A stretch of DNA of 64,000 nt from Stereocaulon alpinum (Eukaryota; Ascomycota; Lecanoromycetes; Lecanorales; Stereocaulaceae): positions 124,001-188,000 of the forward strand of contig JAEUBA010000044.1 in assembly GCA_018257865.1 (NCBI GenBank). The letters are read 5' to 3'. A program made the translations under genes and the position numbers. Below are positions 56,262 to 64,000 of the stretch, piece by piece. The notes under the pieces were generated by a model that was given only the letters and a program-made list of their open reading frames with translations, had not been told where the DNA came from and searched no databases. How positions within the stretch are numbered: the first letter of the stretch is position 1; the number at the start of each line of letters is the position of its first letter.

Positions 56262-57114
56262 TTGGGGGCGGGTTTAGTCTCGGGTTCGGGCGCGGTGCCC
56301 TCATGAACACAGAAAGAAATCTGCATATGTAGCTCTATGTGTTCCGCCGCAACAAATGTTCTTTAGCTTCATGTCTCATTGAAGAACAATGACTCGCATG
56401 TAAGGACAATAGGATGTGAGGGATGAGAATTTGAGAGATATCGAGGAAAGGGTACGCTAGATCCTTAGGCGCCAATACGACTAGAATGGCTCGAATGATT
56501 TACCCCTTAGATTGCCAAGCTGCGTGAATTACCATGTCAGCCCTAAACCCGCTGCTACGCGGTGCTCAAGTGCCCTCCAGAAGCCGCTAAAGCCGTAATC
56601 TCCGGGCACCCTTGTGAACGCCCGTACAATCAGCTCTAAGCCTCGTTCTAGGGCAAGCCGGGTGGCAACTCCAGGGGTACAGTATACCCATTCATCGGGA
56701 CGGCGACTTCAATCCCCAAGGAACTAACTTGTCAAGTTCCCGCGTTGTCACCCGCCCAGGCCGCCAAGAGCACAGCCTAGAGCTTCCCGCCTAGCGAACG
56801 GGCATGGTCCCCAAAAGATACGACTTTAGCGTTTGCTGGGGTCCCCTTAGGGCTTCCCGCAGGAGCAGCTTTAGGGCCTTAGTGATAGATGATGACATCT
56901 CAGAACTAGAGGATTCGACGACTGAGTAAGAAATCATAGCTGAATTCGTCTGGAGTCAGCATCGTACACCCCCACCTAGGAGCATCTTCAGCAAATCTTA
57001 TCCACCAAGATAAAAACAATTTCACCTAACAATAGCCCCGTTCATATCCCATCCAGGTCCTCTCATCTCAGTACCAATCAATCAATCAACCCCAAACCCA
57101 AACACAGACCCACA
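56262..57114. other. Intergenic region
   Basis: No gene seen. The stretch 56560-56880 is more GC-rich than its surroundings with recurrent GGGC/CCCG words; no protein relic recognised. Confidence 0.4.
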
Positions 57115-57609
57115 ATGCCCCCACCAACCCTCTACATCCTCTACAACGCCGACGCCTCCGTGCTAGGAAAGCTAAACTACAGCTACCGCAAACTGACAGC
57201 GCCTAAAGATAAACCTGCCTGTTCGGCGTGCGATATCACGCATGGCGGGTTGAGGCTTGATGAGACTGCGCAGTGGAAGGAGGTTAAGGGTGAGATTGAG
57301 AGGGAGGGTGGAGTGGTGGTTAAGCAGATGCACAGGGATGAGGTGGGGGGGGATGTATGTTTTGTTTACTTCGTGCATTGTTTGTGTTATGAGAGGATGT
57401 GGATAGGGTTGCTGATGGTGCGATAGGTTCGGGGTTTTGTGGAGACGAATAAGCTACGGTATCCGATGGTGCTGACGGGAGATGAGAAGGGGGGGTTGAA
57501 GGTTACGATGGATAGTCAGGAGTTGGCTTCTTGTGGTGGGGATGCGCAGCAGTTTGTTGCGAAATTGAGAGAGAAGGGGGCGCTCTCGTCGAGTTCTGCT
57601 TCGTTATGA
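57115..57609 (+). CDS. Small CxxC-motif protein of unknown function
   Basis: Exons 57115-57354 and 57427-57609, split by a 72-nt phase-0 intron (GTATGT, GCTGATG branch, GATAG acceptor), give 140 residues. A hydrophobic strand (LYILYNADASVLGKLNYSY) is followed by ACSACDITHGG, a CxxC centre that could be redox-active or bind metal, then a charged helix and FVETNKLRYPMVLTGDEKGG. The order strand, CxxC, helix, Pro-containing strand is reminiscent of thioredoxin-like folds, but I cannot identify the family. The first exon begins C-rich and the second is G-rich, the base bias seen in several genes of this window. Confidence 0.65.
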
Positions 57610-57638
57610 TGTATAAACTTCATGTCTATATGCTCTTT

Positions 57639-59111
57639 TCATCTAGCGTCTAATGTATGTATGATCGTTACCATCAGCCCCTTGACAGGCCGCTGCGTGG
57701 GTAGCTGTTTCATATCTTTCGCCCACTCTTCTGGCGTCACGTCCTGTTGCCAGCCGAGCCAGCCTTGCACTCCTTTGGGGATACCAGCTGCGTTACATTG
57801 CAGTTCAACTCTTGTCTTTGACGCTGAATCTACGCCAAGGCATGTTTTCGCAACAGTCGTCACAATTTCCCTTGTCAGATGTTCACCCAGACATGACTTT
57901 ACACCCGTTCCAAACGCAAACCCTTGTTGTAGGCTGTTTGCACCCTCCGATAATCCGTAGAATCTTTCCGGCAGGAATGAATCAGCCGTATCGCCAAAGA
58001 GAGCACGATCACGAGCCGCACCAACGAAATATAGCCACACATCCCAGCCTTTGGGAATGATTGTGTCCTGAATACCTTCTTGACCAGAGAGAAGTGTTAC
58101 GTCTTGGACGGTGCGTCTCATTATCCCTACGACTGGTGGTGACAAGCGTTCAGTCTCTAGGATGATGCTTCTGAGTAGCTCGTCACGGTTACTGGCACTC
58201 TCTAGACTTATTATCTTTGAGGCGGGCGATTGGGAGCTTTGTTTTTCTAGCCCATTAGGATCGATGTAAAGGTTCAACATGACGGCTGTGAGAAGCGAAG
58301 CCAAAGACTTAACAGCCAGTGATGAGGTGAAGAGCAACAAGTGATTTGCCACGTCGTCTTGATCGGCCTCACCTTGCGTAGCGAATGGGCAACCTGTCAC
58401 TCCCCTCTGGACTCGTTCTTTGAGCAGCTGCTGCAGCTTCTTCCTTGCAGCCAAGCCTCTCGTCCGAGGAGACCGCCACAGCCCAAGATTTATGCCCACC
58501 GGAAATAGTGAGAATTGACCCCTTAGAAGATCTTCTTGGAAAGCTTCGATCTCTGCTTGGTCTTTCTGCGCTTGCTCCCGTCCAGTGGGTGAAGACATGA
58601 AGATACCCAAAATCAATTTCCAAGAAAGCTCTTTCATTGCTTCGTAAAGATCGATAGTAGAGCCAGAATTATACCCTTTAAAGTATGAAAGAACAGTCTC
58701 CTGAATAAGTGGTCGCATTTCTTCCGGGAGAGCAGCCATCCTCGCCATCCAAGCATCTTTCATCGGCTGGTGAGCAGGCGGATCTGCCAACAATACATTC
58801 GGAGGCGGAAAGAATGGCGCCATAAGCTCATCGTAGGCTTTACCAGCACTAAGGCTGGCAGCTATATGCTCCTCACATAACAGCTGCTTAATGTGATCAT
58901 ACGAAGAAATGACAGCAATATTGCGATTTAAAACTTTAGCACGGATTGGAGTTCTTGAGTCTGCTAGGGCTGGATGTGTGGACTGGAAAGCTAGGACGCG
59001 AGACGTGATGAATGCTTCTGGTGACGAATGGAAAGAGAAGGTCTCTGAAAGACTAGAGAGCGTAGTGGGTGAGCCATGGGGTAAGACTGGGAGCCTTGGC
59101 TGTGATGCCAT
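57639..59111 (-). CDS. Cytochrome P450-like enzyme without membrane anchor
   Basis: A single-exon gene of 490 residues from the ATG at 59111. There is no N-terminal hydrophobic anchor, so it is likely soluble. The heme loop FAFGTGVKSCLGEHL has the thiolate Cys, but Lys replaces the usual Arg. The K-helix ExxR is ETER. The I-helix region (FTSSLAVKSLASLL) has no AGxDTT: the acidic residue and catalytic Thr are missing. FLPERF matches the PERF motif. These features recall P450s that rearrange or dehydrate rather than hydroxylate with O2, such as CYP74- or P450nor-like enzymes, so a non-classical reaction is likely. Substrate unknown. Confidence 0.85.
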   Translation of the reverse strand: MASQPRLPVLPHGSPTTLSSLSETFSFHSSPEAFITSRVLAFQSTHPALADSRTPIRAKVLNRNIAVISSYDHIKQLLCEEHIAASLSAGKAYDELMAPFFPPPNVLLADPPAHQPMKDAWMARMAALPEEMRPLIQETVLSYFKGYNSGSTIDLYEAMKELSWKLILGIFMSSPTGREQAQKDQAEIEAFQEDLLRGQFSLFPVGINLGLWRSPRTRGLAARKKLQQLLKERVQRGVTGCPFATQGEADQDDVANHLLLFTSSLAVKSLASLLTAVMLNLYIDPNGLEKQSSQSPASKIISLESASNRDELLRSIILETERLSPPVVGIMRRTVQDVTLLSGQEGIQDTIIPKGWDVWLYFVGAARDRALFGDTADSFLPERFYGLSEGANSLQQGFAFGTGVKSCLGEHLTREIVTTVAKTCLGVDSASKTRVELQCNAAGIPKGVQGWLGWQQDVTPEEWAKDMKQLPTQRPVKGLMVTIIHTLDAR

Positions 59112-59391
59112 TGCGTGGATTGAGCGGTCCTTCAACAGAGAAACGTGCGCCAACAGTATGACAACAATGTTTCACGATTTGGTATGTTGGACTTTGAACA
59201 CCACGTATATAATAAAGAACACCTAACAAGGATACACTTCCAACTAGATTGTAAAATTATGAAATCAGAGGCCAAGCACGGCTCCCTAGGGACATTATCA
59301 TACAGTTATTCGCAGGACGGTCCTACACCAAAGTTCTTTCCCATTATCAACATCTCGACGAACCCACCTCACCCACCTTTCCACCCACCCA

Positions 59392-60225
59392 ATGCCCCTC
59401 CCCTCCCAACTCACCCTCCTAATATCCCTAACAGCCTACCCCCTCCTCCTCCACCTCTTCTCCGGCCCCGCCCCCACCCCCACGCGCCTCTCAATATCCA
59501 TAAAAGCAACCTCAACAATCCACTCAACCCTAATAACCCTCCTCGCTCTACACCTCCTCTCCCACCCCCAATGGCGCTCCCCCTCCCACCAACCACCCCT
59601 CTCCACAACCCCCAAAATCAACATAGCCGGTACCGGCGGATACCCAAAGGACACCCACAACCCCACCATCTCCACAAAATCCGAATACGCAAACGCCATC
59701 ACAGCCCTCGAAGCCGGCTACCTACTCCAAGACACCCTCGCCCTAATCTACCTCTCGCGCCTCCACGACACAGCCGGCAGATCCAAAAACCTAGATAAAA
59801 CGCTCCTAACGCACCACATAACCATCGGCACCGCGCTCTTGATACTGCAATATTATATCGCCAAGGGGCGCGAAGCAGGAATCTACATCATTGTGCAGTT
59901 CCTGCTCATGAATGCGTCGACGCCGATCTTGAATGTGCGGTGGTATTTGAGGAATTTCGCACGGCATAGGAAGGTGGGGATAGTAATTGCGGACGCGGCG
60001 TTCGTGGTAGCGTTTTTCGTAGCGAGGGTGTGGCTTGGTTGGAAGATATTGGGGGATTATGGAGCGTGGCATGGGTGGGGGGCGGGGGAGGCGTATTGGA
60101 GGGGGTTGAGGGTGCCGTGTAAGATTGGGACGGGGGCGTTGATGGGGGCGAATTTGGGGTGGTGGGGGGTGCTGGTTGTGAATACTGTTGGGAGGATGGG
60201 GGAGTTTACGTTGGGGGGACAGTGA
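59392..60225 (+). CDS. TLC-domain (TRAM/LAG1/CLN8) membrane protein
   Basis: An intronless frame of 277 residues. Helices read LTLLISLTAYPLLLHLF, TIHSTLITLLALHLL, YLLQDTLALIYL, LTHHITIGTALLILQYY, FLLMNASTPILNVRWYL and others, matching the multi-pass TLC fold, with the HHxxx and NASTPxLNxRWYL features that face the putative substrate cavity. TLC proteins include ceramide synthases and lipid regulators of the ER membrane. The Lag1 HHxxDD motif is absent, so ceramide synthase activity is unlikely; it is closer to the TMEM56/CLN8-like group. Base use flips from very C-rich in the first half to very G-rich in the second. Confidence 0.85.
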   Translation: MPLPSQLTLLISLTAYPLLLHLFSGPAPTPTRLSISIKATSTIHSTLITLLALHLLSHPQWRSPSHQPPLSTTPKINIAGTGGYPKDTHNPTISTKSEYANAITALEAGYLLQDTLALIYLSRLHDTAGRSKNLDKTLLTHHITIGTALLILQYYIAKGREAGIYIIVQFLLMNASTPILNVRWYLRNFARHRKVGIVIADAAFVVAFFVARVWLGWKILGDYGAWHGWGAGEAYWRGLRVPCKIGTGALMGANLGWWGVLVVNTVGRMGEFTLGGQ

Positions 60226-60629
60226 TGCGGGGGAGGTGTTCCTCACGGTTTGTGTGGATTGGTAGAGATACGGCTCTGCGCGGCACGCAGGGGAGATGAC
60301 CAGGGTCTTTTCCTTTTTCTCAAGGAGCCTATGGGTTGCCGGGGGAAAACGAGCCTGACATGGAGGAGGGTCTTCAAGATGTGAGATCGGCTTGCTCTAT
60401 CATATTCATAAACTCGTTACTTTGTAGTCATGAGTTGATCGTGAAGGAGCTCCTCGTAGCTGGCGACAGGCTAAAGCTGACGTAGCTTTCACAGGTCCAC
60501 ACCCCCCTCGCATATCATCGTACGATGTCGCCTGAAAGCGCATAATTCACCCACCACATAAGAACGGCCATGCACCACATACACACTCACACTCTTTCCA
60601 TAATGATTCCAGCACATTCATGGGGTATC
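60226..60629. other. Convergent intergenic region
   Basis: 3' flanks of the TLC-domain gene and of the RNA-dependent RNA polymerase gene; no gene seen. Confidence 0.4.
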
Positions 60630-63600
60630 TCAAAGCAGCACTTCAGCTCCCGGCAGTTTCTCTACCTCCCTTAAACAAACTGCGGCCGCGATCCAGACGA
60701 AGCTCTTTAATTCTCCTACTCTTCTCCTCACCCTGGCGGTATTGCAAGCCACATACAAGCACGCGATCGACCTCTCCAACGCCTCCGCTCCGCTGTTGCC
60801 CTCTTCACCTTGCGTAATCCAAGCTTTGATATATGCAACGTCTCGCTCGTGCTTCTCTTTCATACCAATGGAGAATTCGCGTTGGCGCTTGCTTTGCGAC
60901 CCGCTCTTGCCTAGGATACTGCCGGCAAAGACTTCAATTTCGGATACAGGCTTGAATGGGTGATTCGAATATTGAATCATTGTATCGACAAGGCTTTCTT
61001 CGTAACTGCAACATGTCAGTGAGGGATGTCCCTGATACCTAAGAAAATGCTACAAACCTTTCTTTGACGTCCTTGGCGAACTCCAGGTGATGACGCCATT
61101 GAATAAGTGCCGTCTTATCAGAAACGTACTTCCACACTGCGTTAGCTAGGCTGTTAGTCTGGTTGGCCTGGGCTCCAAGGGCCTTCGACTGCTTCTTGAT
61201 GTGTCCTAAGACCTGATGCTCATCGATGTCCCGATACAGTCTGCCTAAAACCTTTGAGCTCTCGTAATATCGGTGTTTTTGAGGGCCGTAACCTGCGACT
61301 TCTTCAAGCTCTGGGTCCTCATCATCAGGACTCGAAGGATGTTGATCGAGAAGGTCGATGTTTTTCTCAATGACCACACGGGGTCCAGGTGCTTGGAAAT
61401 CCGGCCGCCATTTTGGATATCTGGGCAATTCCTTGAAATCAACCTAACAGCGTCAGTCTCGTGTCAAAAGAACGATAACGCTTGCGATAGTATCTGGCAA
61501 CATACTGGTATTCCGGTCTTGGAGAAGTCGACCGCAGTCGAGTGCATACCAGCAAGAGATATACAGGTTGAATCGAAGGTCCCCGATGTACTCTGATCTG
61601 CCAGTATCTGGTGGAGCGTAGCAATCTGTCCGAGGTTGTCGTTTTCCATGAACTTGATAAAGAAGTCCGTCATGTCTGATCTCTCCACCGCTCTGCCTAT
61701 ATCAAGTGGGGGTTGCCTAGTGTAGTCTGCTGGTTCCGAAAGGCGTTTGGGGTAAAGAGTCTCATCGTAGATCACATTGTACAAATCGCCGTCGAGATCT
61801 CCTCCACTGAGCTGCGAAGGCAGATCCCGCTGACCATGGCTGCTGAAGACTAACACGTTATGAAGGGCTCGCAAGGGACTGTCCTCAGGGACATCCACAG
61901 CCCTGACACACTGTATATCTCCAGGGTGGAGAGCAGGGGATCGGGTGACGACGACACTACCGGTAATGATCCTCCCCACCTCTTCTGTCACCACCGAGCA
62001 ATAGACCTCGCCTTCCTTCAGGTGCCCAGTCTCGTCCATAATACCTAAACAACGATTCTTAGCATCTTCCCAAAGATCCGCGTCCCGTTGAGGGGGTGAT
62101 ACCGTATACTGTTACGCCTTTCTCAACCCGTATGCGAGTTCTATACTTGAGCTCTCGCAATTGGACCAGTACCGCCAGCTCGAGTGTATCACGCAGGAAA
62201 TCGTCATTGGTGAAAGAGAACCCAAGGCTCCATAGCTTTCGGATGAGCCAGGGTAGACGTGCTGCCTTGCCAATGAAGTTACGCTCAAAAAAGCTCGCTG
62301 CGTTAATCGCGGAGAGCGTGGTCATTCTGAGCTTTTCCACGGCATCTGCCTGCAGACGTAGAAAGGACTCGCCCGGTACGTAAAGGTCTTCCAGGATTTT
62401 AATCATTTGTCGATTAAGGACCATAGGCAAGGTCCTAAGAGCTGAACCGCAGATCTCGATATCTGCAGCGTCGGTTCCTCCGAACTTGATCATTGATGGT
62501 CTTAGACGAAGAACAGTCCCCTCGAGTCTAGAGTCGAGGGCAATAACACCTTTGGCACCTGTGTCACGTTGTGTAAGTTTTCATCAAACCTTCTGCAAAA
62601 AATTAGCTTACCCTGAAATCTAATCTGTAGCACAGTAGGCTTCAATCCACGGGCCTGAGAGTATGTCTTCCAAATTTCCTGGAGCACAGCAAGCGAGCAG
62701 GCCCCCACACCGTCACTGAAAGTTCTACCATTTCGCTCAACATCGGGCATGATGGAGAAAGCCTCTGGGGGAATCTTGACCGCGGTCAACGTTTGTGAAA
62801 ATGCTTGTCCAATACGGGCCGCACACTTGGCTGGCGACCGTATAGAGCGAAAGTCGCCCAGGTCTTTGATCACAAAACGTGCATGGATTAATGAACCGTT
62901 TAGCGTGAAAGGAGCCATGAACCAACAAGTCTGAGCACGAAGTGACGAGTGAGAGAAGCCCAGGAACTAGTCCAGAGAGTCAGTGGTCGCCATTTCCGTG
63001 ATTATGGTTTTCAAACTCACTTCATACGCACGACCAGCAATGTTGATGACTCCCTCGAGTATGTTCTTGAACCGCCCGTAATAGATTTCTTGCCCTGAAG
63101 TTTGACGATCCAGATAGAGAGATTGGCCATCCTCGTCGCAGAAAGACACAGAGAGGAAATAGTCCGCAAATGCCGAGTATTTGCGAAGCACGCGGTTCTT
63201 AGTCTCAAGTTCTGGACCGAAAAGGTAAATCCCCGTAGGTGTAGCCATTGCCTTATGGACGAGGGCCATATGGTCGTGTTGCTCTGCAAGATCGATCGAA
63301 TAGGTATCACCGCGGAGGATTGACTCTCGACTCTTGACCAGATATTCGGAAAGAGTCCGCACACTGAGGTCTGAAGCCTCTGTATCGGGACCTGCGAAGG
63401 GCAAATAGCCTGCTAAATTTCTTACCGCCTGGGCAACAGAGGCAACGTTCTGGCTTGGCTTCAAATGCCGATCCACGAATGCTAGCAATTCCACCACCTT
63501 TGATGGCTCAAGGTAACCGTTCTGGGCCAGTTTTTGCATCTGAAACTTTACTTCGAATGGCATATTGCCGTAAGTGTGCCCCGCCAAGAGAGTGTCTAGT

Positions 63601-64000
63601 CTCGTCATCTGGGTGACAAAAGGGATCGGGACAACAGTCGAAGTGTCCCAAGTGATACTCGCAGGAATCGCCGGAACATTCTTGAGGGCTCTTACCGCAT
63701 CAAGATCGTTGGCCTGGCTGAGCATGAATCTGTAACATAGGCAACTCGGCACGATGTCCCCGTGTCTTCCGCTCAATGCAGTGGTTCTTTGCCGAGTATA
63801 TGTGTTCCTCTTGGGTTGAAGCCCCATTTGCTGCATGAGTATCTCTACACCATTCGGTCCATAGAATTTAGGTGCTTCAGAGAGCGCAAAAGTCAATGAA
63901 GGCTTCGATTTCGGGCCAATTGTGAAGGACTGAACACTATCGTACGGAACTTCGATCTGATTTGCGAGAGATTCTGGGGTTCCTGGCCCTAACTTGATGA
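60630..64000 (-). CDS. RNA-dependent RNA polymerase of RNA silencing (5' partial)
   Basis: Six exons are in the window (64000-63021, 62966-62612, 62558-62103, 62044-61506, 61443-61058, 61005-60630), all joined in frame by 52-62-nt introns, and the frame is open to the right edge, so the start lies outside. The catalytic loop is LSGGDLDGDLYNVIYD, the DxDGD motif of eukaryotic cellular RdRPs, in exon 62044-61506. Further RdRP landmarks are ERNGRTFSDGVGACS, VLQIRFQGAKGVIALDSRL, the VLRLRPSMIKF region and GIMDETGHLKEGEVYC. The C-terminal exons are helical. These enzymes make double-stranded RNA for quelling or meiotic silencing (QDE-1, SAD-1, RRP-3 groups); which group this one belongs to was not decided. 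It acts with Dicer and Argonaute, which are not in the window. Confidence 0.95.

Noticed and set aside
59145..59798. 217-codon Pro/His-rich plus-strand frame overlapping the TLC gene
   Set aside because: It is the C-rich first half of the TLC gene read in another frame; the TLC frame has clear membrane helices and family motifs.

Overview
The window is nuclear DNA of a filamentous ascomycete (Pezizomycotina). The protein-coding genes carry short introns of about 45-60 nt with GT...AG borders and CTAAC/CTGAC-like branch points. The gene families are also typical: a UstYa-like oxidase, an ArAE_2 membrane protein, a fungal rhodopsin-domain protein, ankyrin proteins with fungal STAND-type N-termini, P450s and a eukaryotic RNA-dependent RNA polymerase. 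I cannot name the genus. No tRNA, rRNA, CRISPR array or intact transposon was found. Exon coordinates below were worked out by hand from splice signals and frame continuity.

Layout. 1-1720: 3' part of an ankyrin gene that splices into a DnaJ-like cysteine-rich tail. 2506-5232: a small membrane protein, a decayed STAND/ankyrin-type N-terminal region, and a small secreted protein. 5.2-13.5 kb is gene-poor, with a strongly skewed hypothetical ORF, a small membrane protein and a PQ-loop transporter. 13.5-15.1 kb: a P450. 17.2-17.7 kb: a decayed secreted protein. 18.2-21.8 kb: a six-exon ArAE_2 membrane protein. 22.8-24.4 kb: a DHCR24/DWARF1-like FAD reductase. 24.9-27.3 kb: two small F-box-like genes. 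27.7-29.1 kb: a divergent mitochondrial pair, glycine cleavage H protein and ribosomal protein bS6m. 29.3-30.7 kb: a conserved fungal protein of unknown role. 31.0-33.4 kb: a tandem pair of BTB genes. 34.7-37.8 kb: a 1007-residue TPR-ankyrin protein.

The densest accessory block is 38.6-44.4 kb. It holds a spinster-like MFS transporter, a CDP-alcohol phosphatidyltransferase, a fatty-acid-hydroxylase/sterol-desaturase superfamily enzyme and a flavin monooxygenase, packed with as little as 16 bp between genes. All four functions fit lipid building, oxidation and transport, so this may be an undescribed lipid gene cluster. 45.8-47.4 kb is a broken MFS drug transporter. 48.5-50.6 kb is an amino-acid/GABA/choline-type permease with 24- and 20-nt microexons. 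51.1-52.5 kb is a seven-helix rhodopsin-domain protein.

53.5-55.0 kb has a 79-residue secreted peptide with a Lys-Arg site, facing a UstYa-like oxidase, which is a possible minimal RiPP locus. It is followed by a GNAT acetyltransferase, a small CxxC protein, a second P450 with unusual catalytic motifs, a TLC-domain membrane protein and an RNA-dependent RNA polymerase that runs off the right edge.
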